47,279 bases of DNA. Source: Verrucomicrobiota bacterium (GTDB lineage Bacteria > Verrucomicrobiota > Verrucomicrobiia > Limisphaerales > UBA8199). Positions within the stretch are counted from its first letter, which is position 1; every line of letters begins with the position of its first letter. The stretch covers positions 1-47,279 of the forward strand of contig JARKQH010000143.1 in assembly GCA_029974925.1 (NCBI GenBank). The letters are read 5' to 3'. This document shows, one piece after another, positions 23,000-32,437 of the stretch. A program made the position numbers and the translations under genes. A model generated the notes under the pieces. That model saw only the letters and a program-made list of their open reading frames with translations, did no database searches and was not told where the DNA came from.

Positions 23000-24733
23000 T
23001 CACCGCTCCGGCCCAAAAAGGCTGAACTCGGTGAGGGTCGGGCCGTCAGTGGCTTCGGTGATGTTCAACCGCACCCGCTGCGCGGTGACCGGAGCAAATC
23101 GCGCCCGAAGTCTGGCCCCCGGCTTTTCTCCCTCGTAACAGGGGGTCCATTTGCCTTCGGCGAAGTATTCGATGGCGAACCTGCGGATGCGGCCCAGTTC
23201 CGGGTAGGCCTGCTTGATGACGGCGGAGTTGAAGGTGACCGGTTTGCCGAGGTCCACCTCGAGCCACGCCGCCTTCACGCCGGAATCGGTGGCCCAGCGG
23301 GTGGTGTCGGATCCATCCACGGCTTTGCCCGGTCCGTAGTTGGGTTCGTTTTTGTAGATGTTGGAGGCCGCGGCCTTGGCCCCCAGGGTCAACGGGACGC
23401 CTCCCGGAACCGCCACGGCGGGAAGGCTGCAAGCGGGGCCATCCAGTTCGAGCTTGACGATGGTGTCCAAGGGGTGGCGGTCGGCCTCGGCGACAAGAAC
23501 CTCAATGCCGTCGGCCGTTTGCCGGACTTTGGCCTCGCCTCGCGGCAGCACGCTGGCGCGCAAAATTCCGGCGGGGATGCGCGGGAGCCGAACCTTGCCG
23601 CCATCCCATTCCCGGATGTGGAGGTAGATGAAGTTTTCCTTGCGCGTCGAGACGCCGTAGTCGCCGGGTTTGAACGGTCCCCCGCGCGTGCCGTAGATGC
23701 TTTCGCCAAATTCGGAGAGCCAGGCGCCGATTTCCTTGAGGCGCCCGGCCTGATCCGGCGGAATCCTCCCATCCGGCATCGGCCCCACATTCAGAAGCAG
23801 GTTGCCATCGCCTCCCGCACAGCCCATGAGCATGGCCAGGCACTCCTCCAGAGATTTGACGCCGTCGCTGGGTCCGCCCCAAGCCCACTGATTGCGGGAT
23901 GACAGGGTCATGCACGATTCCCACGGTCGCTGGTCATCGTAAGCGCCCACTTCCTGTTCAGGAGTGTAATAATCCGCGTCGGGCGCGAGCATCTGGCGGT
24001 TGCTGCCGCCGGGGCCGAGGTCGAGCCGGTTGTTGATGACAATCGCCGGTTGGAGCGACCTCACCAGCCGGTAGGTCGCCGCCTGATCATACACCGGCTC
24101 GCGGCCGTCCCAGTCAAACCAAAGCAGGTCAATCCGGCCGTAGCCGCTGAGGAGTTCGCGGACCTCGGACTGCATCCGGGCCAGAAACGCCGGGTTGCGC
24201 TCGGTCCGGAAGTCCGGGTCACGCCAGTCCATGGGGGAAAAATACCATCCGATTCGCATTCCCTCGCGGCGGGCGGCGGAGGCCAGTTCCGCGCACACAT
24301 CGCGCTTAAAGGGTGTGGCGGCGATGTTGTAATCGCTGGCCCGTGAATGCCAGAGCAGAAAGCCGTCGCAGTGTTTGGCGGTCAGGACCAGGTATTTGGC
24401 CCCGCCGCGGCGGGCGATGTCCACCCACTCGGCCGCATTGAAGTTGGTCGGGTTGAATTCCTTGTAGAGGTTGTCATAGACTTCGGCCGGCATCGGCCCG
24501 CGGTTGGGGCACTTGGGGTTGGTGTTGGCCCGCGACCAACTGATTTCGGCGCCCTTCAGACTGACCGGTCCCCAGTGGATGAACATGCCAAAACGGGCCT
24601 CCGCCCACCAGCGAAGGTGTTCGGCATAGGGGCGTGGGAGGGAAGGCGCGGGGGACACTTCGGCGGCGTGTGTCAGCCCCAGGCTTGATGCGAGCACCGC
24701 CGCGGCAGCAATACCGTGAAGGGGGTTTTTCAT
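23000..24733 (-). CDS. Secreted GH29 alpha-L-fucosidase with F5/8-type C-terminal domain
   Basis: The 577-residue protein has a signal peptide (about 1-23). The GH29 TIM barrel covers about 36-360: FGMFIHWG (His53), KHCDGF (120-125) and IDLLWFDWDG with the nucleophile Asp207. DGNLLLNVGPMPDG is another GH29 hallmark. Residues about 365-440 form a beta domain. The end (about 440-577, ASNIYKNEPNYGPGKAVDG and WLEVDLGKP) is a discoidin/CBM32-like sugar-binding domain. It should release L-fucose from glycan ends. It is the last enzyme of a minus-strand set with SIS, MFS and ROK genes, 105 bases after the SIS gene. Confidence 0.93.
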   Translation of the reverse strand: MKNPLHGIAAAAVLASSLGLTHAAEVSPAPSLPRPYAEHLRWWAEARFGMFIHWGPVSLKGAEISWSRANTNPKCPNRGPMPAEVYDNLYKEFNPTNFNAAEWVDIARRGGAKYLVLTAKHCDGFLLWHSRASDYNIAATPFKRDVCAELASAARREGMRIGWYFSPMDWRDPDFRTERNPAFLARMQSEVRELLSGYGRIDLLWFDWDGREPVYDQAATYRLVRSLQPAIVINNRLDLGPGGSNRQMLAPDADYYTPEQEVGAYDDQRPWESCMTLSSRNQWAWGGPSDGVKSLEECLAMLMGCAGGDGNLLLNVGPMPDGRIPPDQAGRLKEIGAWLSEFGESIYGTRGGPFKPGDYGVSTRKENFIYLHIREWDGGKVRLPRIPAGILRASVLPRGEAKVRQTADGIEVLVAEADRHPLDTIVKLELDGPACSLPAVAVPGGVPLTLGAKAAASNIYKNEPNYGPGKAVDGSDTTRWATDSGVKAAWLEVDLGKPVTFNSAVIKQAYPELGRIRRFAIEYFAEGKWTPCYEGEKPGARLRARFAPVTAQRVRLNITEATDGPTLTEFSLFGPER

Positions 24734-24838
24734 AGGACTTGAGTCTGGCTCGCTCGCTGGAAAAAAGCGAGCCCTTCGGACGGAGGGGCTGGACGCCCTG
24801 CCCTGCGCGGTGGGGACGGGCAGACTGGGGGGAGACGG

Positions 24839-25606
24839 TCAGACGCCGGCGATGCGACGCTTGTATTCGGCCAGGGCGCTTTCGAGGCGTTCTTTCGCGG
24901 TGGTATCGCCGGGGACGTTGTGGGAGGGATGGATGTAGAGTTTGACGCCGCGGCCGGCCAGGATTTCGGCGACGGTGCAGACGGTCATCCAGACGCAGGT
25001 GACAAAGGCCATGGTGGACACGGGTCCGATCCGGTCCTGGTGGTTTTGGAGGGGGACGGTCGAGTCGCCGATGGGAGCGCACGTGTCCACGACCAGATCG
25101 GCGATATCGAAGATGGTCTTGCCGCTGGAATGACGGGTTTGTTTTCCCTTGGCGGCGGCGGCCGAACCGTAGGCGATGACCTTCATGCCGCGCTTTTTGC
25201 CCTCGAGCGCGACGTCAATGTTGACATTGTTGATGCCCGAGTGGGAGAAGATCCAGAGGCAATCGCGGGGATCGAAGGTGTAGCCTTTCATGATCTCGAC
25301 CCCGTAGCCCTCGACCCGCTCGAGGAACACGAATTGATGCACGCCCATCTCGCCGACAATCCGGGTGAAGAAGGTCAGGGGAAGCTCGACCATGGGATGG
25401 AAGCCGACAAAGCCGCCGATGCGGGGATACATTTCCTCGACGGGGAGGGTGGCGTGGCCGCAGCCGAAGGTATGCACCCACCGGCCGGCCTGAATCGAAT
25501 CGGCCATGACCTCGGCGGCGCGGCGGATGTTGTCCATTTGGGTTTGCTCGATGCGGTCCATGACCGTCCGGGCGTGGTGAAGCCATTGCGTGGCGAGATT
25601 ATTCAT
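24839..25606 (-). CDS. SIS-domain sugar-phosphate isomerase-like protein
   Basis: The 255-residue protein has a SIS fold: HTFGCGHATLPVEEMYPRIGG near the start (about 44-65) for phosphate binding, and WIFSHSGINNVNIDVALEGKKRGMKVIAYG (about 118-147) as the second SIS element. It resembles the UPF0309 group of sugar isomerase-like proteins. The likely substrate is an amino-sugar or other sugar phosphate made by the ROK kinase of the same operon. Its start overlaps the stop of the MFS gene by 8 bases. Confidence 0.8.
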   Translation of the reverse strand: MNNLATQWLHHARTVMDRIEQTQMDNIRRAAEVMADSIQAGRWVHTFGCGHATLPVEEMYPRIGGFVGFHPMVELPLTFFTRIVGEMGVHQFVFLERVEGYGVEIMKGYTFDPRDCLWIFSHSGINNVNIDVALEGKKRGMKVIAYGSAAAAKGKQTRHSSGKTIFDIADLVVDTCAPIGDSTVPLQNHQDRIGPVSTMAFVTCVWMTVCTVAEILAGRGVKLYIHPSHNVPGDTTAKERLESALAEYKRRIAGV

Positions 25607-26786
25607 GCGCAGGTTTGGATGACGATCGTTTCACTTGCCGCGTGACAAGAAACAACAGGAGGGCGGAAAAAGCCAGACAAACCAGCATGACCACGGTGTA
25701 TTGCTTCACGCCATGGACCTGGGCGACCGCGCCGAACGTTTTGTTAATGGTCATGTTTCCGATCAGCGCCAGGGTGAAGAGCATGCCAAAGGCCGTTCCG
25801 GACTGTTCGGGAAACAAGTCGCCCACGTAGCTTAGGACGATGGGAAAAGCCGCCGCCAGTCCCGCCCCGATCAGGAGCGCGGCGGTCAGGGCGGTGCCGT
25901 AGGCGGTGGACCCCGCCAGCAGAAGCGCGCCGGCCGCCGTGAGGCCGATCGAACTGAACAGCACTGCATCGGAGCGAACCCGCTTGAGCAGCCAGCTTAG
26001 CGCCAGCCGCGCCACCACCATCGCCGCCGTCACCGCCACCAATCCCAGCAGCGTCTTCCACTCCGCGGCGTGTTCTCCGCTCAAGGTCACCTTGCGGAAA
26101 TAGCGGGTCATCCAGTCGTTGGACATGCCTTCCATCCCGCTTTGTATCGCCAGCGCCAGGCCGGCGAACAGGAAGATGGGATGCTTCAGGAGGGCGAACC
26201 GGGCGCGGGGGGGCGCCGCGCCCCGTTGTTGTTTGGGCGGCGGGAAACCAATGGCCAGAAAATACGCCACTGGCAGGACGGCCACGGCGCCGATGCCGGC
26301 GACGATCGTCTTCAGCGCGAAATGATGCGAGAGCATCGCCAGCGTGCCGGGCATGCCGAGGGCGCCGATGCCGAAGAAAACGCCCAGCAGACTCAGCCGG
26401 GCGCCGCGCTCGCCTTCGCTGACATCCGCGGCGAGGGCGTTGGTCGCCCCGTTGAGCACGCCGCCCCCGAAGCCAATCAGAAAGACAAAGAATTGAATCC
26501 AGCCCCTCGTGGCGGCAAAAGCCATTCCCTCCAGCCCCGCCATGACCAGCAGCGCGCAGGCGGCCAGCAGCCATTTGTAGCCAAAGCGGTCCACGACCGG
26601 CCCGAAGACCAGCGAGCCGGCCAGAATTCCGAATGGCAGCAGCGCTGTGAGCGTGCCGATTTCGTTGTCGCTCAGGCTGAAACGGTCGGCCAGCATGTTG
26701 TTCACCGAGCCGAGCGAAAGGAAAACGATGCCGAACAGCAGCATGCCCAGGCAGGCGGCGGCAAAGACCCGGTTGCGATGATACAT
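25599..26786 (-). CDS. MFS transporter, sugar type
   Basis: The 395-residue protein has about 12 hydrophobic helices. The MFS signature between helices 2 and 3 reads FGPVVDRFGYKW (about 55-66). The loop and helix pattern fits sugar permeases of the FucP/GlcP type more than drug exporters, though this rests on operon context. It starts at the ATG at 26786, 10 bases after the ROK gene stop; the longer open frame upstream is out of register with any gene. It probably brings in the sugar freed by the fucosidase or sialidase-like enzymes. Confidence 0.85.
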   Translation of the reverse strand: MYHRNRVFAAACLGMLLFGIVFLSLGSVNNMLADRFSLSDNEIGTLTALLPFGILAGSLVFGPVVDRFGYKWLLAACALLVMAGLEGMAFAATRGWIQFFVFLIGFGGGVLNGATNALAADVSEGERGARLSLLGVFFGIGALGMPGTLAMLSHHFALKTIVAGIGAVAVLPVAYFLAIGFPPPKQQRGAAPPRARFALLKHPIFLFAGLALAIQSGMEGMSNDWMTRYFRKVTLSGEHAAEWKTLLGLVAVTAAMVVARLALSWLLKRVRSDAVLFSSIGLTAAGALLLAGSTAYGTALTAALLIGAGLAAAFPIVLSYVGDLFPEQSGTAFGMLFTLALIGNMTINKTFGAVAQVHGVKQYTVVMLVCLAFSALLLFLVTRQVKRSSSKPAHE

Positions 26787-26796
26787 GCGGGGGGTC

Positions 26797-27759
26797 TTAT
26801 ACAAATGGGTTTGACGATTGCCAAGCCAATCTTGCCGCGCCCAGCAGCCCCGCGTCGCCGCCGAGCGCCGAGCCGACCCATTCCACCTGCCGCATCGCCA
26901 CCGGTTGCGCCCATCGCGCGGCCTCGGTCTGAATCCGTTGCAGCAGCCGGAGCCCCGGTCCGAACACCCCGCCGCCAAACACAATGCGCTCGGGATTGAA
27001 CAAGCTCACCAGGTTGGCCACGCCCATGCCCCAGAATTCGACCGCCTGCTCGATCGCCCGCCGCGCGGCTGGATCGCCCTTTTCCCAGGCCGCGAACACC
27101 TCCTGAGCCGATTCAAAACCCGGCGCCTGCGTCCCGCCGCGCGGTGTTCGCCCCTGTTTCTTTCGGAGTTGCGATGCGACGCGGGCCAGTCCGGGCCCCG
27201 AAGCATGCGCTTCAAAACAGCCGTGAATGCGGTACTGGGGCTGGAATGGCCGGTCCAGCGCCATCCAGCCAATCGAGCCGGCAATGCCTGCCGCGCCGCG
27301 CAACACCCGCCCGTCGCACAGGATGCCCGCCCCGATGCCCGTCCCAACCGCAAGGTAGATGGCGTTGCGGCATCCCCGCGCGGCCCCACGCCATTGCTCG
27401 CCCAGGATGTAGCAGATGCGGTCACTTTCCATCTCAACCACCACCGGCCGGCGCCGCAGCGCGGACCGGACCTCGGACCGCAGCGGATAGCGGGTCCAGC
27501 CGGGGATGTTGGGCGCCCACACTCGCCCCGTTCTCTGATTGCTGATGCCCGGGACCGCGATGCCAACGCCGAAAAGCTCCTCCCCTTCCGTTCGAACGAC
27601 ATCCTCCAGTGCGCGCAACAGCCGCCGGATCAGCCCGCCCACCGCCCCGCCGGTCCGGCCTGCCAGCGCGGCTTCCTGCCGGTGCAGCACCTGCCCGCGC
27701 CGGTTGACCACCGCACCGGCCAGTTTCGTGCCGCCCAGGTCCAAAGCGATGACACGCAT
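26797..27759 (-). CDS. ROK-family sugar kinase
   Basis: The 320-residue protein has the ATP-binding motif ALDLGGTKLAGAVV (5-18), the hinge AVGTGIGAGILCDGRVLRGAAGIAGSIGWM and the ROK end GGDAGLLGAARLA. The usual N-D-A-N is E-S-D-R here, keeping the Asp. The zinc motif C-x-C-G-x-x-G-C is largely lost (RIHGCFEAHASG keeps only the last Cys), so metal binding is doubtful. It likely phosphorylates a hexose or N-acetylhexosamine. It lies three bases after the HemW-like gene and 10 before the MFS gene. Confidence 0.87.
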   Translation of the reverse strand: MRVIALDLGGTKLAGAVVNRRGQVLHRQEAALAGRTGGAVGGLIRRLLRALEDVVRTEGEELFGVGIAVPGISNQRTGRVWAPNIPGWTRYPLRSEVRSALRRRPVVVEMESDRICYILGEQWRGAARGCRNAIYLAVGTGIGAGILCDGRVLRGAAGIAGSIGWMALDRPFQPQYRIHGCFEAHASGPGLARVASQLRKKQGRTPRGGTQAPGFESAQEVFAAWEKGDPAARRAIEQAVEFWGMGVANLVSLFNPERIVFGGGVFGPGLRLLQRIQTEAARWAQPVAMRQVEWVGSALGGDAGLLGAARLAWQSSNPFV

Positions 27760-27762
27760 AAG

Positions 27763-28926
27763 TCAGCGGAGAAAAAGCTGCGCGGCTGAATCCGCAAAGC
27801 GCAAGCCCAAAGCCGTGAGCCGGAAGCCCTGCTCGTCCACCCTGCCCCACCCCCGTCGCGCGGCTTCCTCCATGTCCGCCGCCCATTCGTTGCGCAAATC
27901 ATAACCCGTGACCTTCTGGAAATCCCCAAACGGCCAGCCGGCGACCATCCGCAGCCCAAAGGCGGCGGTCTCCCCCGCGCGGGCCAGAGGCGAAAGCGTC
28001 TCGCTGAACTCGATGGCCCGCCTGCCGTGTTCGATTTGCTCGCAATACAGAAGGGTATTGGACCCGTTTCGCGTTCGAACGCCCCGCACGTAGCCGGTGG
28101 CGCTCGGGCCCGCCCCGTGAAAATCCCCGCCGCGCCAGTAGTTCACGTTGTGGCGGCAGGCCCGTTCCGGCACCCGCGTAACGAGTCCCGGCGCGCCCGT
28201 CTCGACGTCGGGTCCCCGCGCAAAATTCGCAATTTCGTACTGGCGGAGGCCCGCGGCTTCCGCCGCCTCGCACAATTCCTCATACATTGCGCAGGCCAAG
28301 TCCTCGTCCTCGGCCACCTTCCCGGCTTCCAATTGCGCATAGAACCGGGTGTCCTCCTCGTAAATGACTTCGTAGGTCGAGAGATGTTCGCTGCCCAGCG
28401 CGAGCGCCTCCCGCAGCGTCTCCCGCCAAATCCCGAGCGTCTGGCCCGGAATTGCGAACATGAGGTCCACGTTCACATTCTCGAATCCGGCGCGGCGCAG
28501 GATGTCGAACGACTTGAACACCATCGCGCGCGAATGAACGCGTCCCAAACGCTCGAGCAGCGAGTCGTTCAGCGACTGAACGCCCATGGAAACGCGGTTG
28601 ACCCCAAACGAGCGCAACAGCTTCGCCTTGTCCAGCGACACCGTCGCGGGATTGCACTCGACGGTCCATTCCGCCGCCCCCAGCAGATTCAGGCGCTCCA
28701 TCGCGCCCAGAATCTGCTCCCATTGGCGCAAGGTGAGCAGCGAGGGGGTGCCGCCGCCAAAAAACACCGTACGGAGGCGCAGCTCGGGAGCCAGCCACTC
28801 GAGTTCCTTGACCAGGGCCGCCACATAGCGGTTGATGGTTTCGCCACTGGAAGGCTCCGAGTAGAAAGCGCAGTAATCGCACTTCTGCGCGCAGAAGGGC
28901 ACGTGCACGTAAAGACTCTCAACCAT
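27763..28926 (-). CDS. hemW: HemW-like radical SAM protein
   Basis: The 387-residue protein starts at the ATG at 28926, giving VESLYVHVPFC at the N-terminus. The radical-SAM cluster motif is C12-x3-C16-x2-C19. FFGGGTPSLL, NVDLMFAIPGQT and the C-terminal HemN-like domain place it with HemW/HemN-type proteins. HemW is a heme chaperone; true coproporphyrinogen dehydrogenase (HemN) has an N-terminal extension not seen here. It is the first gene of the minus-strand unit that includes the ROK kinase, MFS and SIS genes, though its function is not sugar-related. Confidence 0.87.
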   Translation of the reverse strand: MVESLYVHVPFCAQKCDYCAFYSEPSSGETINRYVAALVKELEWLAPELRLRTVFFGGGTPSLLTLRQWEQILGAMERLNLLGAAEWTVECNPATVSLDKAKLLRSFGVNRVSMGVQSLNDSLLERLGRVHSRAMVFKSFDILRRAGFENVNVDLMFAIPGQTLGIWRETLREALALGSEHLSTYEVIYEEDTRFYAQLEAGKVAEDEDLACAMYEELCEAAEAAGLRQYEIANFARGPDVETGAPGLVTRVPERACRHNVNYWRGGDFHGAGPSATGYVRGVRTRNGSNTLLYCEQIEHGRRAIEFSETLSPLARAGETAAFGLRMVAGWPFGDFQKVTGYDLRNEWAADMEEAARRGWGRVDEQGFRLTALGLRFADSAAQLFLR

Positions 28927-29209
28927 GAATCCAGCCCAGCATAACGCCTTGGAGCGTCCGGGGAAACCCCGGAAAAAAGACATCAGGGAAAAAGGGTGGC
29001 GGGCCTGAATTGGGGACGCGCAACGGAGTGCGCGCCTGACCCTGGCAGGCGGTTGGCAAGCGAGTGATTACAACCCCGGGGCGCAGAAATCCAAGGCGCC
29101 GCGCATTGCGCGCCCTATTCCGTCCGGCGGCGGCGCGAGGGGGCATGAGCCCCGGCCGCGGCCGGCGTTTAGGCTTGCCAGAGTGGGGTGGACACGCCAT
29201 GGAGTGGGA

Positions 29210-30358
29210 ATGAGGAATTTGTTGGCACTCCATGGCTCGCTGGCCTGCCTGGCCGCGTGGTGCGGCGGGTCGCAACCGTTCGAGCATCGGGTTATTTACC
29301 AGGACACAAAGTTTTACAGCGCGTTTCCTTCAATCGTGCGCCGGGCCGACGGCGAGCTCCTGGTGGCCTTTCGCCGCGCGCCGGAGCGACGGCATTTGGG
29401 CGAAGCAGGCTCGACGCACACCGACCCCAACAGCCAACTGGTCCTGGTCCGGTCCCGGGACGAGGGCACAAGCTGGAGCGAACCGGAACTGATTTATGCC
29501 CATCCTTTCGGCGGGTCGCAGGACCCCTGCCTGTTGCAATTGCGCGACGGGTCGCTGCTGTGCAGCAGCTACGGCTGGGCGCTGCTCAATGCGCGGTTTG
29601 CCGCCCAACTCACGAACACCCTGCGGCACGGCAGTTTTGCTTTTCTGGGCGGTTATGTTCTGCGCTCCGAAGACAACGGCCGTTCCTGGCAGGGGCCATT
29701 TGAGCCTCCCCATGTGGCGGCTGATGCAACGCGGGACATTTTTGGGCGCCCCACTCCGGCCTACAACCGGGGCGCCGCCTGTCAGGGACGAGATGGCAGA
29801 ATTTATTGGGTGGTGGCCGCCAACCGCGGCTTGGAACCGCGCCGCACCGAGACGCATTTGCTCCTCTCGAGTGACGGGGGCCGCACCTGGGCGTACGGCT
29901 GCCCGGTGGCATCCGACCCGAAAGTCACCTTCAATGAAACCTCGTTGTATGAAACGCCCAAAGGCGATTGGGTGGCCTTCATGCGGACGGCCGGATTCGA
30001 CGATCATACCGCGGTGGCACGGTCCACGGACGGAGGGAAGAGTTTTCAGCGCTGGCAGGACGCCGGTTTCCAGGGGCATCCTCACTATGCGCTGCGCCTG
30101 CCCGACCAGCGCGTGCTGCTGGTTTACGGTTATCGCCATCAACCGTTTGGCATCCGCGCGCGCGTGCTGGATGCCGAATGCCGGGACCTGGTCGGGAGCC
30201 GCGAGCTGGTCTTGCGGGACGACGGCGGGAATTCCGACCTGGGGTACCCGTGGGCCACCCTCCTGCAGGGAAACCGGGTGCTGGTGGTTTATTATTTCAA
30301 CCGCGAGAACGGCACCCGCCACATCGCGGGCACGATTCTCTCCGTCTCCGAACTTTGA
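29210..30358 (+). CDS. Secreted sialidase-like beta-propeller protein
   Basis: The protein has 382 residues from the ATG at 29210 (an in-frame start at 29183 is less likely). A hydrophobic N-terminus (about 3-18) looks like a signal peptide. Four Asp boxes mark the propeller: SRDEGTSW (82-89), SEDNGRSW (153-160), SSDGGRTW (220-227) and STDGGKSF (272-279). This layout fits exo-sialidase-like BNR proteins. Arg-rich motifs near the start (FPSIVRRADGELLVAFRR) recall the sialidase active-site region, but the full Arg triad was not traced. The exact glycan is unknown. Confidence 0.8.
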   Translation: MRNLLALHGSLACLAAWCGGSQPFEHRVIYQDTKFYSAFPSIVRRADGELLVAFRRAPERRHLGEAGSTHTDPNSQLVLVRSRDEGTSWSEPELIYAHPFGGSQDPCLLQLRDGSLLCSSYGWALLNARFAAQLTNTLRHGSFAFLGGYVLRSEDNGRSWQGPFEPPHVAADATRDIFGRPTPAYNRGAACQGRDGRIYWVVAANRGLEPRRTETHLLLSSDGGRTWAYGCPVASDPKVTFNETSLYETPKGDWVAFMRTAGFDDHTAVARSTDGGKSFQRWQDAGFQGHPHYALRLPDQRVLLVYGYRHQPFGIRARVLDAECRDLVGSRELVLRDDGGNSDLGYPWATLLQGNRVLVVYYFNRENGTRHIAGTILSVSEL

Positions 30359-30373
30359 GGCCCTGGCGGGCCG

Positions 30374-30931
30374 TCAGGGTGCGAGGCTGCCCGGGTAGAA
30401 AGACTGGCTCAGCAGGCAGTTGAGGTCGTGGAAGGCCAGCGTGAGCTCGCCATAGGTCCGCGCCGTGGCCGGGTCCGGCGGTTGCTCCTGAAGGCACCGG
30501 GCCACGCGGCGGAATCGCCTGGCCAGCGCCACCGTCTCGTCGTGGTCCCCCAAGCGGCGCAAAAGCCGCCGCACTTGCGCCATCTGCCGCCGCGCGCGGT
30601 GAACCGTGCGCCGGGCGGCGGCCAGAGTGGTTTCCCCGGCTTGAAGCGACTGGAGGAGCAGACAATCGAATTTGCGGCAGTGGCCGGGGCGCTCGGCATA
30701 AATCCGGCACCGGCAGCCGTCGAAAAAGACGCAGGGTTGACGATAACGCTGCGGCGGACGCGTCGCACGGCGGGGCGTGGCGGCAACCTCGGCGGCCAGC
30801 CGGGCGAGGAGCAGGGCCGGGTCGCCCGGCTGCAATCGCACATCGCCGAAAATCGCGCCGTTGCAGCATAACCCGCAGGCGAGACAGAGGTCCTGTCCCC
30901 GTCCGGCATTGCGAGCGGCTGAGCGTTTCAC
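30374..30931 (-). CDS. YkgJ-type cysteine-cluster protein
   Basis: The 185-residue protein starts at the GTG at 30931; no ATG fits the frame. Near the start is the cluster LCLACGLCC (C-x2-C-x2-C-C), followed by further Cys in CVFFDGCRCRIYAERPGHCRKFDC. This is the pattern of YkgJ-like proteins, which bind iron or zinc. The rest is helical and Arg-rich. It converges with the sialidase-like gene, 15 bases apart. The function of the family is not known. Confidence 0.8.
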   Translation of the reverse strand: MKRSAARNAGRGQDLCLACGLCCNGAIFGDVRLQPGDPALLLARLAAEVAATPRRATRPPQRYRQPCVFFDGCRCRIYAERPGHCRKFDCLLLQSLQAGETTLAAARRTVHRARRQMAQVRRLLRRLGDHDETVALARRFRRVARCLQEQPPDPATARTYGELTLAFHDLNCLLSQSFYPGSLAP

Positions 30932-31103
30932 GCCGGGCAGCCTACTGCCCCACGCATAAAGTTTCACGCGGATTCGGCCGCAGCCTGTGCCATGGGGAAT
31001 CCCGCCCGTTCCGCATTGTTCCCGGGGCTGGCCCGTATTTTTTCCGGGCGACGTTCTCGGAATTTTTTTTGCGCTCGCGACAAATCCTGCTTCAATCCCG
31101 GCG

Positions 31104-32396
31104 ATGAAAATTCTGCTGATCGGTTCCGGAGGGCGCGAGCACGCGCTGGCATGGAAGCTGGCGCAGTCCGCGCACGTGAAAAAGATGTGGTGCGCGCCGG
31201 GCAATGGCGGGATTGGACGGGAACGGCTGGCCGCCGGCGGCGAGTGCATCGAGTGTGTCAACCTGGGAGCGGAGGACCTCCCCGGCCTGCTGGCATTCGC
31301 GCGCGAGAAACGGCCGGACCTGACGGTGGTTGGACCGGACAACCCGCTGGCGTTGGGGATTGTGGATTTGTTTCAGGAACACGGCCTGCGAATTTGGGGA
31401 CCGAATCGCCGCGCCGCACGGTTCGAGTCCTCGAAGGCCTTCGCCCAGGAGTTTATGCGCAAATACGGGATTCCGACGGCCCGGGCGGCCACCTTTACGG
31501 AGGTTGCACCCGCGCGCGAGTTCGCCGACAGCCTGGGCGGACGCTGCGCGGTCAAGGCCGACGGGCTGGCATTGGGCAAAGGAGTCCTGCTTTGCCGCGA
31601 GGTGGCGGAAGCGCACCGGGCGATCGAGGACATTCTGGTAAAAAAGAGTTTTGGCTCCGCGGGCTCCGCAGTGGTCATCCAGGAGTACCTCGAGGGGACG
31701 GAAGTCTCGCTGCACGCCTTGTGCGATGGGCGGGCGGCGAAGCTTTTCCCCACGTCTCAGGACCACAAACGCGCCGGGGAGGGTGACACCGGCCCCAACA
31801 CGGGAGGCATGGGCACCTACTCCCCCGCCCCCTTTCTGGCGGGAGACGCCCTGACGGAAGCCGGCCAACTCATCCTGCGCCCGTGGCTGAAAGGGTGCGC
31901 CGCCGAGGGGATAGACTTTCGAGGTATTCTGTATCCCGGCCTGATGCTGACGGCGACGGGGCCGAAGGTATTGGAATTCAATGCGCGATTTGGGGACCCC
32001 GAGACCCAGGTGTATGTGACGCGGCTCGAGAACGACCTGGTGGAGTTGTTGATGGCCAGCGTGGAAGGGTCGCTGGCCCGGGTGGATTTGAAATGGAGCC
32101 CGAACTGCGCGGTATGCGTGGTGCTGGCCTCGGCCGGCTACCCGGGCCCTTACGCCAAAGGCAAACCCATTCACGGGCTGGCGGAAGCGGAAAAGCTCCC
32201 CGGGGTAAAGGTGTTTCATGCGGGGACCGCCTGGCAGGGGGCCGGGTTCGTGACCCACGGCGGGCGGGTGTTGGGGGTGACCGCTCTGGGCGCCGATTTG
32301 CGCAGCGCGCGGGACCAGGCCTACGCGGCGGTGGAGCGCATCCAGTTCGAGGGCATGCAATTCCGGCGGGACATCGCGGCCAAAGCCCTCGGGTGA
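31104..32396 (+). CDS. purD: Phosphoribosylamine-glycine ligase (GAR synthetase)
   Basis: The 430-residue protein matches PurD in length (about 430). It begins KILLIGSGGREHALAWKL, has the ATP-grasp region with AVKADGLALGKGVLLC, EEYLEGTEVSLHALCDG-like motif and the PurD signature RFGDPETQV. It joins glycine to phosphoribosylamine in purine synthesis. The start at 31104 gives the conserved N-terminus; the frame is open further up but without PurD sequence. The next gene follows after 41 bases. Confidence 0.96.
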   Translation: MKILLIGSGGREHALAWKLAQSAHVKKMWCAPGNGGIGRERLAAGGECIECVNLGAEDLPGLLAFAREKRPDLTVVGPDNPLALGIVDLFQEHGLRIWGPNRRAARFESSKAFAQEFMRKYGIPTARAATFTEVAPAREFADSLGGRCAVKADGLALGKGVLLCREVAEAHRAIEDILVKKSFGSAGSAVVIQEYLEGTEVSLHALCDGRAAKLFPTSQDHKRAGEGDTGPNTGGMGTYSPAPFLAGDALTEAGQLILRPWLKGCAAEGIDFRGILYPGLMLTATGPKVLEFNARFGDPETQVYVTRLENDLVELLMASVEGSLARVDLKWSPNCAVCVVLASAGYPGPYAKGKPIHGLAEAEKLPGVKVFHAGTAWQGAGFVTHGGRVLGVTALGADLRSARDQAYAAVERIQFEGMQFRRDIAAKALG

Positions 32397-32437
32397 CGGC
32401 TTTACTTCCGCCACAACATCCCCCACTCTGGCTGCGC

